The notes below the pieces were generated by a model, which had not been told where the DNA came from, did not search any database, and saw only the letters and a list, made by a program, of their open reading frames with translations. From Maribacter dokdonensis DSW-8 (lineage in GTDB: Bacteria; Bacteroidota; Bacteroidia; Flavobacteriales; Flavobacteriaceae): a stretch of 64,000 nt of DNA. This document shows, in pieces, positions 1 through 8,885 of this stretch. The translations under genes and the position numbers were made by a program. The DNA lies in NCBI RefSeq assembly GCF_001447995.1, contig NZ_LDPE01000006.1, positions 1 to 64,000 on the forward strand, read 5' to 3'. The number at the start of each line of letters is the position of its first letter. Position 1 is the stretch's first letter.

Positions 1-1
1 A

Positions 2-544
2 ATTTCTGGTGGTAACGCTATTACCTTGAATGTAAATGATGCTGATTCAAATGCATCAAACGAAATTCAAACTATTACGTCTACTGATGGTTCGGTAACG
101 GTTACTCCAAATGGAATCAATTATAACCTATCCGTGCCAACGGCAAACGGTGCAGAAACCATAGTGGAAGCGGCACCGGATACAGATATCAGTGTTACTG
201 GAACTGGTACGTCGGCTGATCCATATTTAATTGCCAATACAAGACCGGATATTTTCTATCCGCCTTCTATTGAGGTAGATGTGGCAACAACGGGTACAGG
301 TAGAACAATTGATTTACATGCGGAGTATTTAGCTCAGTACGGTACACCGGCAGTGGTTAGCGCAGGTGCCCCAACAGCAATACCAACTTATGCGAATAAT
401 GAATTGTATTATTATGTAACATATTATGATACAACTGTATTTGCAAATGTTAGTGTGAACGCTACGGGTATAATGACTTACGATGTTATAGCGGCTCCAA
501 CAGATTATAATACACTGATCAATGTAGTTTTTGTAGCTCAATAA
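2..544 (+). CDS. C-terminal part of a repetitive surface/adhesin-like protein (5' truncated)
   Basis: The frame is open from base 2, so the true start lies outside the window; only about 180 residues are visible, ending in TAA at 542-544. The visible part is rich in Thr, Ser, Asn, Asp and Gly and low in Lys, as in exported beta-rich repeat proteins. It contains a GTGTSADPYLI stretch, a motif often repeated in long flavobacterial surface proteins. No clear T9SS C-terminal sorting domain is visible. It lies 8 nt upstream of a type B T9SS cargo gene and near a PorP/SprF gene, so I infer it is a secreted or surface adhesin of the same locus, comparable in layout to the SprB/SprF arrangement. An internal Met codon at 26 is not convincing as a start. 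The molecular function is unknown. Confidence 0.75.
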   Translation: MSGGNAITLNVNDADSNASNEIQTITSTDGSVTVTPNGINYNLSVPTANGAETIVEAAPDTDISVTGTGTSADPYLIANTRPDIFYPPSIEVDVATTGTGRTIDLHAEYLAQYGTPAVVSAGAPTAIPTYANNELYYYVTYYDTTVFANVSVNATGIMTYDVIAAPTDYNTLINVVFVAQ

Positions 545-552
545 TTAGCTAA

Positions 553-2598
553 TTGAAACAAAGATCCCAAATCGATTTGAAAAAAAATTATACATATAGA
601 ACTATAATCCTAAGCATTGTTTTTACAATGCTGGGGATTTTTGTCTCAAACGCGCAGTTTTTATTGCAGGCTCCAACAGATAGTGATCAAAATAACTTTC
701 GTTGGTACGAAGCCTCGGATACTGCAACAGTTTTGGGTACAGATTCTTTTTACGAAGTAACCCAACCTGGTATTTACTTTGCAACATACGATGGTACTTT
801 ATGTGGTTCTAATGCAACGGGTTATTTTATTGTAACGGATTGTAATAATCCTGAGAATGAAGTAACCATGGATATTACCAACAATGTATCTACCGGAGCT
901 ACGGTAAATTGGAGTCCGGCTATTACGGGAGATCAATTAAGGCCAATGGTAATTGCAACCGATGCTGTTGTAAAATATACGGCGATGGTAACCAAGGCGG
1001 GCAATACGTTCAACCTCCCTAATTTTACTGTGGTTTGTTTACCACAAGCAGCAGACTTAGAAGACGATTTTGTAACCACTGATGAAGAAGTACCTGTAGT
1101 TATAGATATTTATGGTAATGATGCCGATTTACCCGATGTTGGTGCTTTAACAGCGACCGATCCTTCTAATGGTTCGGTAACCATTGATGATGGTGGTACA
1201 CCCAATGATCCTTTAGATGATATTGTAACCTACACTCCATATACAGATTTTAATGGTACAGATAGTTTTGACTATACCATTTGTAATGCTTATGGAGATT
1301 GTAGCACAGCTACAGTAACCATTGAAGTTTTACCGGTTTTAGATACCAACGATGATTCCATTGCAATTGATATAAATGCAATTACTGCCATAGATACATG
1401 GCAATTGAACGATAATGATTTGCCAACAGATGGTTCGTTCAGTGTTACACAACCCACCAATGGTTCTGTTACCGTTGATGATAATGGTACGCCAAATGAC
1501 CCATCAGATGATATTCCTACGTATTTTCCTAACAATAATTACTTAGGTACAGATGCTTTTGACTATACGGTTTGTGATACTGTTGGTAACTGTAGTACAT
1601 CAACCATTACAATTATGATAAATCCATTAGGTGTAGATATGGATAGTGATGATGATGGTATTGTAGATAGCTTTGAAGATTTAAATTTAGATGGTGATAA
1701 CGATCCATCTACCAACCCGACCGATACGGACGGAGACGGATTCCCAGATTATTTGGATATCGATGCAGATGGTGATGGTATACCCGATAATGTTGAAGCT
1801 CAGGCAACTGCTGAATACATACCACCATCAGGGATCGATGCGAATACCAATGGTTTAGATGATGCCTATGAAGCTAATGGTTTAACTGGAATATTCCCAG
1901 TAGATACAGATGGAGATAACCTGCCGGATTATTTAGATGAGGATAGTGACAATGATAATGTACCGGATGCCATAGAAGGTCATGACTATGACCATGATGG
2001 TATTCCAGATGTTGTAGCAATTGGATCTGATAAGGATAATGACGGTTTAGATGATGGATATGAAGGAGCAATTTCTGTAGATGCCGATGTCAACGATGAA
2101 ATTGATGACCCGTATGCACAACTTCCTAATACCGATAGTGATGAAGAATCAGATTATAGGGATACGGATGATGACGATGATGGTATTGAGACTCGTGATG
2201 AAGATTTAAATCTAAACGGGGATTATGCAGATGATGATACGGACGGTGATGGTATTCCAAATTACTTGGATTCAGATTTAGGTCAATTAGAAGAAGAAAT
2301 TGAAGTTTTCAACGTTATTACACCTAACGGTGATGGTATTCATGATGTTTTAAGAATAAACGGATTGGAAAATTATCCTAATAACACCTTGAAAATCTAT
2401 AACAGATGGGGAGTATCGGTTTATATGACCAAGGCATATAATACAGAAGGTAATGTCTTTGATGGTACTTCTGAAGGAAGGGTAACAGTAGATGTTGATC
2501 GTAAATTACCGGTAGGTACATATTTCTATATACTGGATTATGAACTGCCTAATGGAGAAACCGAAACATTGTCTGGTTACATATATATAAATAGATAA
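553..2598 (+). CDS. T9SS type B cargo protein with Ig-like repeats, TSP3-type calcium repeats and gliding-motility C-terminal domain
   Basis: This is a secreted protein of 681 residues. The TTG start at 553 gives a proper signal peptide: basic n-region, hydrophobic core near residues 18-30 and cleavage near SNAQ. The first in-frame ATG (628) would cut into the hydrophobic core, so TTG is preferred. Two Ig/cadherin-like repeats follow (about residues 170-255 and 265-355), both containing NGSVT and YT/FDYT motifs. Residues 360-580 are Asp-rich D-x-D-x-D-G segments of the thrombospondin type 3 kind, which bind calcium. The last 85 residues begin near [11 protein letters not shown] and include IYNRWG and a final GYIYINR, which mark the gliding-motility-associated C-terminal (type B sorting) domain. 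I infer export through T9SS and display or release at the surface. The adjacent PorP/SprF gene, 5 nt downstream, is the likely secretion partner. Confidence 0.9.
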   Translation: MKQRSQIDLKKNYTYRTIILSIVFTMLGIFVSNAQFLLQAPTDSDQNNFRWYEASDTATVLGTDSFYEVTQPGIYFATYDGTLCGSNATGYFIVTDCNNPENEVTMDITNNVSTGATVNWSPAITGDQLRPMVIATDAVVKYTAMVTKAGNTFNLPNFTVVCLPQAADLEDDFVTTDEEVPVVIDIYGNDADLPDVGALTATDPSNGSVTIDDGGTPNDPLDDIVTYTPYTDFNGTDSFDYTICNAYGDCSTATVTIEVLPVLDTNDDSIAIDINAITAIDTWQLNDNDLPTDGSFSVTQPTNGSVTVDDNGTPNDPSDDIPTYFPNNNYLGTDAFDYTVCDTVGNCSTSTITIMINPLGVDMDSDDDGIVDSFEDLNLDGDNDPSTNPTDTDGDGFPDYLDIDADGDGIPDNVEAQATAEYIPPSGIDANTNGLDDAYEANGLTGIFPVDTDGDNLPDYLDEDSDNDNVPDAIEGHDYDHDGIPDVVAIGSDKDNDGLDDGYEGAISVDADVNDEIDDPYAQLPNTDSDEESDYRDTDDDDDGIETRDEDLNLNGDYADDDTDGDGIPNYLDSDLGQLEEEIEVFNVITPNGDGIHDVLRINGLENYPNNTLKIYNRWGVSVYMTKAYNTEGNVFDGTSEGRVTVDVDRKLPVGTYFYILDYELPNGETETLSGYIYINR

Positions 2599-2603
2599 GA
2601 ACA

Positions 2604-3557
2604 ATGCTTAAAGATTTTATATACAATAATAAAGTACAACTACTAAAACGGGTTTTCACCATAGTGATGCTTGGTCTTGGGGTATTTTGTTACGGCCAGC
2701 AAGACGCGCAGTACACACAGTATATGTATAATACCATTAGTGTGAATCCTGCATACGCCGGCTCTAGAGGGCATATAAGTATAGGTGCTTTACATAGATC
2801 TCAATGGGTGGGCTTAGATGGTGCACCAACTACACAGACTTTTAATGCACATTCCCCAATTGGATATAGAGGTGTAGGCTTAGGACTATCTATTGTTAAT
2901 GATGAAATAGGACCTACGTCAGAAACTAATTTTGATATCGATTTTTCATACACCGTATGGACTTCAACCGAGGGTAGATTAAGTTTTGGTTTAAAAGCAA
3001 GTGCTAACTTGTTGGATATTAGGTTTTCAGAATTAAATCAATATACTACAGATCCTACTTTACAGCAAGATATAGATAATAGGCTTTCGCCAAATATTGG
3101 AGCGGGGGTGTACTATCATACAAATAGGTTCTATGCGGGTTTGTCCGTACCAAGATTTCTAGAGACCACACACTTTCAAGGGTCTAATTTATCTACGGCA
3201 AAAGAACAAATGAACCTTTATTTGATTACCGGTTATGTTTATGATTTAAACGAATTTTTAAAATTTAAGCCAGCACTGCTTGCCAAAGTGGTAAGAGGAG
3301 CACCTTTACAAGTAGATTTATCGGCGAACTTCATGTTGAACGATAAATTTATTTTAGGAGCGGCCTATAGATGGGATGCCGCCTTTAGTGGTATGGCTGG
3401 GTTTAATGTATCAAACAAATTTTTAATTGGTATAGCATACGATAAAGAAACAACAGAACTTGGTAATACAGCTTTTAACGATGGATCCTTTGAAGTTATT
3501 TTCAGATATGATTTCATAACTACCAAGAACAATTTAAAATCTCCTCGTTTCTTCTAG
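2604..3557 (+). CDS. PorP/SprF family type IX secretion system outer-membrane protein
   Basis: The 317-residue product has a signal peptide ending near VFCYGQQ and then the family hallmark QDAQYTQYMYNTISVNPAYAG. The rest is an alternating beta-strand pattern, as in an outer-membrane barrel, with repeated GLSI/GAAYRWD-type strands and a final aromatic-rich FRYDF strand. PorP/SprF proteins are dedicated outer-membrane partners for T9SS substrates with type B sorting domains; SprF of Flavobacterium johnsoniae serves SprB. The gene starts 5 nt after a type B cargo gene, which fits co-transcription and a cargo-specific role. The 317-residue length is normal for the family. Which cargo it serves is inferred from position only. 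Confidence 0.93.
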   Translation: MLKDFIYNNKVQLLKRVFTIVMLGLGVFCYGQQDAQYTQYMYNTISVNPAYAGSRGHISIGALHRSQWVGLDGAPTTQTFNAHSPIGYRGVGLGLSIVNDEIGPTSETNFDIDFSYTVWTSTEGRLSFGLKASANLLDIRFSELNQYTTDPTLQQDIDNRLSPNIGAGVYYHTNRFYAGLSVPRFLETTHFQGSNLSTAKEQMNLYLITGYVYDLNEFLKFKPALLAKVVRGAPLQVDLSANFMLNDKFILGAAYRWDAAFSGMAGFNVSNKFLIGIAYDKETTELGNTAFNDGSFEVIFRYDFITTKNNLKSPRFF

Positions 3558-3613
3558 TATTTTCTTTTTATACATCATTACGTAAAATAAGTTAAACGCC
3601 TTATTTTTACGTT

Positions 3614-4144
3614 ATGAAGGAAGAACAGGTAATTCTCGTAAATCAAGATAACGAACAAATTGGTACCATGCCCAAAATGGAAGCCCATGAAAAGGCGGTG
3701 TTGCATAGGGCATTTTCAGTATTTATTGTCAATGACAACGGAGATATCATGTTGCAACAAAGAGCGGCATCAAAATATCATTCTCCGTTACTGTGGACCA
3801 ATACATGTTGTAGCCATCAGCGCGTTGGTGAATCTAATATTGAAGCCGGCAAAAGAAGGTTGCAGGAAGAAATGGGATTTCAGGCTGAATTGAAAGAATT
3901 ATTTTCTTTTATATACAAAGCTCCTTTTGATAATGGATTAACGGAACATGAATATGATCATGTAATGTTGGGTAGTTTTAATTCAGAACCTAACATAAAT
4001 CCTGATGAAGTAGAAGCCTGGAAATGGATGTCACCGGAAGCTGTAAAAGAGGATATTTCTAAAAATCCCAACGATTATACAGCGTGGTTTAAGATTATCT
4101 TCGATAAGTTTTACGAACATTTATTTAATACGCCGGCGAAATGA
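3614..4144 (+). CDS. idi: Isopentenyl-diphosphate delta-isomerase, type I
   Basis: Type I IPP isomerase (Nudix fold) interconverts isopentenyl and dimethylallyl diphosphate in cytoplasmic isoprenoid synthesis (quinones, carotenoids, undecaprenyl carrier). The 176 residues match the bacterial family length. Visible active-site residues are metal-binding H25, H31 and H68, the cysteine in WTNTCCSH (C66 aligns with the catalytic Cys of the E. coli enzyme) and the E111-H-E113 pair. The Nudix-like helix lies near residues 72-92. The stop overlaps the next start as ATGA (4141-4144), so idi and queD are probably translationally coupled, although their pathways are unrelated. Confidence 0.95.
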   Translation: MKEEQVILVNQDNEQIGTMPKMEAHEKAVLHRAFSVFIVNDNGDIMLQQRAASKYHSPLLWTNTCCSHQRVGESNIEAGKRRLQEEMGFQAELKELFSFIYKAPFDNGLTEHEYDHVMLGSFNSEPNINPDEVEAWKWMSPEAVKEDISKNPNDYTAWFKIIFDKFYEHLFNTPAK

Positions 4145-4551
4145 TGAAGGTTAAGGTAAGTAGAAAAGCACATTTTAATGCTGCCCATAGATTATATAGG
4201 AAAGATTGGGATGATAATAAAAACACTGAAATTTTCGGTAAATGTAATAACCCTAATTTTCATGGTCATAACTATGAAATGGTTGTGAGCGTAACAGGTG
4301 AAATAGATCCAGAAACAGGTTTTGTAATGGATATGAAGGTGTTAAAAGATTTGATCAAAGTTGAGATTGAAGATTATTTAGATCACAAAAACCTTAATAT
4401 TGAGGTAGAAGAGTTTAAAAGCTTAAATCCTACGGCTGAGAATATTGCAGTAGTTATTTGGAAAAGATTGCGTTCGCATATTCAAAAAAGTCATGAGCTT
4501 GAAGTTGTTCTTTATGAAACACCAAGAAACTATGTTACATTTTCTGGATAA
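4141..4551 (+). CDS. queD: 6-carboxytetrahydropterin synthase (QueD/PTPS family)
   Basis: The 136-residue product belongs to the 6-pyruvoyltetrahydropterin synthase family. Bacterial QueD converts dihydroneopterin triphosphate to 6-carboxytetrahydropterin for queuosine synthesis. Zinc ligands are visible as H16 (HFNAAH) and H41/H43 in FHGHNY; C35 of FGKCNNPNFHGH is the conserved catalytic cysteine. The C-terminal ETPRNYVTF matches the conserved Glu-containing strand. Two consecutive ATG codons (4141 and 4144) could both start translation; 4141 overlaps the idi stop. No other queuosine genes are in the window, so a PTPS-type side role cannot be excluded from sequence alone. Confidence 0.9.
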   Translation: MMKVKVSRKAHFNAAHRLYRKDWDDNKNTEIFGKCNNPNFHGHNYEMVVSVTGEIDPETGFVMDMKVLKDLIKVEIEDYLDHKNLNIEVEEFKSLNPTAENIAVVIWKRLRSHIQKSHELEVVLYETPRNYVTFSG

Positions 4552-4622
4552 ATTTAAAATGTAAGAAAAACCTTAATTTTTCGTTATTAGTTTAATTTAG
4601 TAGACCAACAAAAAAACAATCA

Positions 4623-5588
4623 ATGATACATCCATTAAAATTTAAGCCTATTTTAAAAGAAAGGCTATGGGGAGGCACCAAATTAAAAGAGGTGTTTGGA
4701 AAACCAATAGAGAGTGATATTACTGGTGAAAGCTGGGAATTATCTACCGTGCCAGGAGATATTTCGGTGGTGGCCAATGGAAGTTTAGAAGGTAAATCGC
4801 TTCAAGAATTAATAGATTCCAATGGCGAGGAGTTGTTAGGGAAAAGCGTCTTTGAGCGTTTTGGAAAGGAATTTCCCATTTTAATAAAATTCATTGATGC
4901 AAAACAAGACCTATCTATTCAATTGCACCCAAATGATGCCTTGGCAAAAGAACGTCATAACTCTTTTGGAAAGACAGAGATGTGGTATATTATGGATGCA
5001 GATCCTAAGGCAGAGCTTATAGTTGGTTTCAATAAAGATGTTACCAAAGAAGAATATGCTGAAAGTGTTGCTAATGATACCCTACTTGATCTTCTTAATT
5101 ATGAGCAAGTTAAAGAAGGGGATACATTCTTTATCAATACCGGAAAAATTCATGCTATAGGGGCAGGGGTAATGTTGGCAGAGATTCAGCAAACTTCAGA
5201 TGTTACCTATCGTGTTTTTGATTTTAATAGAAAAGACAAAGATGGAAACCTTAGGGAGTTACATACAGACTTGGCATTAGATGCTGTAGACTATGAAAAG
5301 AAAGACGATTTTAAAGTTTCTTATAGCCAGGAAAAGAATGAAGTAAATACCATGGTAGATTGCCCATATTTTAAAACGAACTTTATTGAGCTTACTGAAA
5401 ACTTGGAATTGGATACGGTAAATAGAGATTCGTTTACCATTTTTATGTGTGTTGGCGGTGAAGCTAAGATCAGTACTGCAGAAGGTGAAGTAGCTATTAA
5501 GAGTGGTGAAACGGCACTATTACCAGCATCTACACAGAAAATTTCATTACAATCTACAGGAGCTAAATTGTTAGAGGTTACTATTTAA
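4623..5588 (+). CDS. manA: Class I mannose-6-phosphate isomerase
   Basis: Interconverts fructose-6-phosphate and mannose-6-phosphate, linking glycolysis to GDP-mannose and surface polysaccharide synthesis. The 321 residues match the shorter Firmicutes/Bacteroidota type rather than the roughly 390-residue enterobacterial type. The zinc-binding cupin motifs are visible: SIQLHPNDALA, GKTEMWYI and the later GKIHAIGAGVMLAEIQQ. Substrate-pocket residues VTYRVFDFNR follow. The start ATG at 4623 follows a 71-nt gap after queD, so it may have its own weak promoter, but I see no clear TAnnTTTG box there. Confidence 0.93.
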   Translation: MIHPLKFKPILKERLWGGTKLKEVFGKPIESDITGESWELSTVPGDISVVANGSLEGKSLQELIDSNGEELLGKSVFERFGKEFPILIKFIDAKQDLSIQLHPNDALAKERHNSFGKTEMWYIMDADPKAELIVGFNKDVTKEEYAESVANDTLLDLLNYEQVKEGDTFFINTGKIHAIGAGVMLAEIQQTSDVTYRVFDFNRKDKDGNLRELHTDLALDAVDYEKKDDFKVSYSQEKNEVNTMVDCPYFKTNFIELTENLELDTVNRDSFTIFMCVGGEAKISTAEGEVAIKSGETALLPASTQKISLQSTGAKLLEVTI

Positions 5589-5621
5589 GCTGTAATTAAC
5601 AATACGGCAAACCAAAAATTG

Positions 5622-5629
5622 TACTTTTG
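5622..5629 (+). promoter_or_regulatory. Bacteroidota-type -7 box upstream of the 89-residue gene
   Basis: TACTTTTG matches the -7 consensus TAnnTTTG and ends 16 nt before the ATG at 5646. No clear -33 TTG is present at the usual spacing, so this is a moderate-quality call. Confidence 0.45.
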
Positions 5630-5645
5630 TAAAAAATAATTAGAG

Positions 5646-5915
5646 ATGGCAAGTATTAAAAATTTAAAGAAAGATATTAATAATGTTCTTGGTGACATTA
5701 TAGAAGGTGTTTATATAGTAGAGGCAACCAACGGTACTACGCATTCAAAAGAGGGTACTGCCATTATTGATGAGGCAATAGCAACATTTGATGAATTGGT
5801 GGCTAAAGTCAATAAGAATGATGTTGAGAACAAAAAAGCACATTTCAAAGAAGTAAGAAGTGATTTGGAAACAAAAGCAACTAAATTGGTAGAAGACCTA
5901 AACAAGTTGGCTTAA
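5646..5915 (+). CDS. Small helical protein of unknown function (89 aa)
   Basis: I do not recognise a named domain. The product is lysine-, glutamate- and asparagine-rich with no signal peptide or membrane segment, and reads as mostly alpha-helical: a short N-terminal helix (1-25), a T/H-containing turn around NGTTHSKEG, then two amphipathic helices with heptad-like Leu/Val spacing (about 36-89). It is flanked by a good -7 box upstream and a strong bidirectional terminator downstream, so it is probably a monocistronic and perhaps well-expressed gene. Its codon use looks like that of its neighbours. It may be a small cytoplasmic structural or nucleoid-type protein, but nothing in the sequence proves this. 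Confidence 0.7.
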   Translation: MASIKNLKKDINNVLGDIIEGVYIVEATNGTTHSKEGTAIIDEAIATFDELVAKVNKNDVENKKAHFKEVRSDLETKATKLVEDLNKLA

Positions 5916-5934
5916 TTCAAAATTCCTTTAGAAA

Positions 5935-5969
5935 TAAAAAAGCATCCTAATCATTAGGATGCTTTTTTA
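5935..5969. terminator. Bidirectional intrinsic terminator between convergent genes
   Basis: A perfect 10-bp stem AGCATCCTAA/TTAGGATGCT (5941-5950 and 5954-5963) with a 3-nt loop is flanked by an A-run upstream and a T-run downstream. It serves the small-protein gene on the plus strand and the DUF4369 gene on the minus strand. Confidence 0.93.
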
Positions 5970-5992
5970 GTTATACCAATTTGGTAATTGTA

Positions 5993-6688
5993 TTAATTCT
6001 TTCCAAGTAGTGCAGCTAGCTCTTTACCATATTTAGATGCTGCCACCTCTGGTGATAGCACACTATATATAGAATCTAAATATTTCTTGTTGGCATCTGG
6101 TATTTCCTTAAGTGCAACATAAGGCGCAATAAAGGATGATTTGTTGTTAAGAGCAAAATTAATGGCAAAAGCATAGCCGCGTTGTAAATTTCTATTGCTG
6201 ATATTTTCTAGGGAATCAATACTCACAGCACTTACGTCACCCTTTGCTTGCGCGGCATTCATCATAATTTCAATATTTCTCTTATTAATGCCAGACATGG
6301 TCTCTCTGTATTCTTCAAGTCTTTTTTGAGTTTCAGAGCCGGTAATTTTAGCTGTGGTATCAAATGTATTCCAATCGGAATTTATGGTCATCGTACCTGG
6401 TTCCGCAAAGAAAGTAATACGGTCATTGATATCGTTATTATCTTTCTTATCTAAATACAGATAAAATATTTCAGGACTGGATAATTTGGTTTTGAAAGAG
6501 AAATTTCCATCTCCGTTAATGGCAACCGAATCTACAGTAATTAAAACTGAATCTGGTACATGTTGCAGGTAAAGCGTACCTTTTTTTAAACCTTTTATTT
6601 TACCGTTTACAATTAGAGTTTCTTTTGTGTCATCACCACAAGAGCTCAACGCCAATAGTGCAGTAATTACGAATAATATTTTCTTCAT
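5993..6688 (-). CDS. DUF4369 domain lipoprotein
   Basis: The 231-residue product begins with a lipoprotein signal peptide and lipobox LSSC (C17), so it is membrane-anchored in the envelope. Residues 22-125 match the DUF4369 pattern: VNGKIKGLKKGTLYLQ, then VDSVAINGDGNFSF and an FFAEPGTMTI strand. In Bacteroidota this domain normally precedes a thioredoxin/TlpA-like domain in thiol-disulfide proteins. Here the remaining 105 residues are helical, with no CxxC and no thioredoxin fold visible, so it is a stand-alone DUF4369 protein. The only cysteine seen is in the lipobox. Redox activity is therefore unlikely; the function is unknown. Confidence 0.85.
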   Translation of the reverse strand: MKKILFVITALLALSSCGDDTKETLIVNGKIKGLKKGTLYLQHVPDSVLITVDSVAINGDGNFSFKTKLSSPEIFYLYLDKKDNNDINDRITFFAEPGTMTINSDWNTFDTTAKITGSETQKRLEEYRETMSGINKRNIEIMMNAAQAKGDVSAVSIDSLENISNRNLQRGYAFAINFALNNKSSFIAPYVALKEIPDANKKYLDSIYSVLSPEVAASKYGKELAALLGKN

Positions 6689-6771
6689 TCTTCTGATTTA
6701 GGGCGCAAATATCTATAAAATTTGATAATTAAGAACGCCAACTTTTTAATTTGTTAGTAACTAAGGTCTGT

Positions 6772-8052
6772 TTATAAGCTTGAAGCCACTTCCATCAAAT
6801 ATGCACATAGCAATGCGCCACCTGTACCTACAACGTAGCCTAAAACGGCCAATAGTACTCCTACCGAGGTCAATGAAGGGTGAAATTCAGCAGCTACAAC
6901 AGGTGCAGAAGCAGCGCCACCAACATTCGCCTGACTACCTACAGCTAGAAAGAAATACGGAGCTTTTATCAATTTAGCCACTAATATCATTAATCCTGCG
7001 TGAATGCTGATCCAAATAAAACCAACGGCGATCAATCCTGGATTTTCAAGAACTTTGCCAAGGTCCATTTTCATACCAATAGTGGCAACCAAAATATAAA
7101 TGAACATTCCACCAATTTTGCTGGCACCCGCCCCTTCATAATTTTTAGCTTTGGTGAAAGAAAGTGCTATACCTAAACCAGTAGCGATTACCACCATCCA
7201 GAAAAAACTAGAACCTAAGAAGGATAAAAAACTCTTTTGGTCGCTTACTACATCAAAACTAGTGGTTAAATATGTGCTCATGTAATCACCAAAAAAATGA
7301 GCGATACCTACTGCTGTAAATGCCAAGGCAAGCATGATCATATAATCGTTCAAGGTAGGTACACGGGTAATTTTCTCCGTAAACTCGGTCACCTTTATTT
7401 TTAAGGTTTCAATAGCAGAAGTATCTGCTTTTAACCATGTATCAATTCTTTTGGTTTTACCAACTCCCAATAATACAATGGCCATCCAAACATTGGCTAC
7501 CACAATATCAATTAATACCATGCCACCATATTTTTCAGGGTTATATTGAAAAATTTCTAGCATGGCAGCTTGGTTGGCACCACCACCGATCCAACTACCG
7601 GCAATTGTAGATAGTCCCCTCCAGATAGCATCAAAATCGTTACCGCCTACTGTATCGGGTGAAAAGATAGATACAATAAGAATAGCAATGGGACCACCGA
7701 TAATAATACCTGCACTACCGGTCAAAAACATAATAATTGCCTTAGAGCCTAAGTTGCTAATAGCTTTAATATCTATACTTAAGGTCATAAGTACCAAGGC
7801 AGCCGGTAAAAGATATCTACTTGCCATAAAGTATAAATTGGAGATTTCATCGGAAACTATGCCGGTACTTGTCAGTATTGCAGGTAATAAATAGCACATA
7901 AGAACAGCCGGTACTATGGAATAGAACTTGCTCCAGAAGCCCGTTTTTTTATTTGATGTGTAAAAGATGAAACCTAAGCATAGTGCTAAAAGTCCAAAAA
8001 CTACAGTGTCATTTGTTATTATGGGCTGGGCAATTAAGTGTGGCATATACAT
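6772..8052 (-). CDS. DUF819 family membrane protein (YjcL-like)
   Basis: This is a polytopic inner-membrane protein of 426 residues with about 11-12 hydrophobic segments spread over its length. The sequence has family features such as a Gly-rich SWIGGGANQAAM (about 160) and a C-terminal AVGSQANVGGAASAPVVAAEFHPSL motif. The latter resembles the conserved pore segment of DUF819/YjcL permease-like proteins. The substrate is unknown. A second in-frame Met (MPHL, 8046) is an equally good start. It lies between the DUF4369 lipoprotein and the HAD phosphatase on the same strand but with no obvious functional link. Confidence 0.9.
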   Translation of the reverse strand: MYMPHLIAQPIITNDTVVFGLLALCLGFIFYTSNKKTGFWSKFYSIVPAVLMCYLLPAILTSTGIVSDEISNLYFMASRYLLPAALVLMTLSIDIKAISNLGSKAIIMFLTGSAGIIIGGPIAILIVSIFSPDTVGGNDFDAIWRGLSTIAGSWIGGGANQAAMLEIFQYNPEKYGGMVLIDIVVANVWMAIVLLGVGKTKRIDTWLKADTSAIETLKIKVTEFTEKITRVPTLNDYMIMLALAFTAVGIAHFFGDYMSTYLTTSFDVVSDQKSFLSFLGSSFFWMVVIATGLGIALSFTKAKNYEGAGASKIGGMFIYILVATIGMKMDLGKVLENPGLIAVGFIWISIHAGLMILVAKLIKAPYFFLAVGSQANVGGAASAPVVAAEFHPSLTSVGVLLAVLGYVVGTGGALLCAYLMEVASSL

Positions 8053-8080
8053 ATAAGTAAGTTGCTAGTTTCAAATATAG

Positions 8081-8884
8081 TTAATTCACTAAGTTTTCTG
8101 CAATGTAATGCGCTACACCATCTTGGGTGTTTTCTAAAGTTATATAAGTTGAAATAGCTTTTACTTCTTCTCTTGCATTTGCTACAGCAACACCGCAGCC
8201 TACATTTGAAAGCATATCTATATCATTATAATTATCGCCAAATGCGATTACATCTTGCAATGTTTCATGGTCTTTTAATAGCAGCTGTATAGCAGATAGT
8301 TTTGAAACTTCTTTTGGGGCAATCTCAATTAAAGTATCGTTAGAACGGTAAAGATTCAGTAATGCACCCAATTTTTCATTAAGAATAGGCATTAATTCAT
8401 CTGCACTTTCTTTAGTACACATAAGCATAATTTTGTGAGCACCTATTTTTCGTTCATTCCAATCGCTTAAAGTAGTATCGGTATCTTGAAAAGTAGGGGT
8501 AGATTTAGTGTATTTAATTTCTTTTTCTACACGTACCGATGTTCTTGGAACGTACCATTCATTTTTATAATATAGTCCTAAGTCTGCATTAAGCCCTTTA
8601 CACAACAAATAAATTTGGTTTAAAACGGAAATAGGTATGAATACAGATGTAATTTCAGTATTGCCAGATAGTACCAAAGCGCCATTATAACATATTATAG
8701 GCTGTTCTTTAATACCTAAATCTTCTTGAATGTAATACATAGCACTGGGCATTCTTGCGGACACTAGTATTATGTTGGTTTCATGTTTAATTTTATTGAT
8801 CTGTTCAATAAGATATTTAGAAACGTCACTTTTAGAATATAGCATTGTACCATCTAAATCTGAGCATAGGAATTTGAATTTCAT
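8081..8884 (-). CDS. HAD superfamily hydrolase, Cof type
   Basis: This is a cytoplasmic sugar- or nucleotide-phosphatase-like enzyme of 267 residues, the usual length for Cof/YbjI-type HAD proteins. Motif I is CSDLDGTML with nucleophile D9 and acid D11; motif II is the SAR in LVSARMPS; motif III/IV is seen as K-L-S and GDNYNDIDML near residue 225. The large C2B cap lies between residues about 85 and 190. The start lies 1 nt from the stop of the upstream DUF5916 gene, so the two are probably co-transcribed. Its substrate cannot be deduced. Confidence 0.93.
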   Translation of the reverse strand: MKFKFLCSDLDGTMLYSKSDVSKYLIEQINKIKHETNIILVSARMPSAMYYIQEDLGIKEQPIICYNGALVLSGNTEITSVFIPISVLNQIYLLCKGLNADLGLYYKNEWYVPRTSVRVEKEIKYTKSTPTFQDTDTTLSDWNERKIGAHKIMLMCTKESADELMPILNEKLGALLNLYRSNDTLIEIAPKEVSKLSAIQLLLKDHETLQDVIAFGDNYNDIDMLSNVGCGVAVANAREEVKAISTYITLENTQDGVAHYIAENLVN

Positions 8885-8885
8885 T

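Noticed and set aside
329..541. Minus-strand open frame opposite the left-edge surface protein
   Set aside because: It is a shadow of the plus-strand gene with an odd Tyr/Ile/Cys-rich composition and no family features.
1670..2280. Asp-rich repetitive DNA as a possible tandem repeat element
   Set aside because: It is explained by in-frame calcium-binding repeats of the cargo protein; the DNA copies are diverged.
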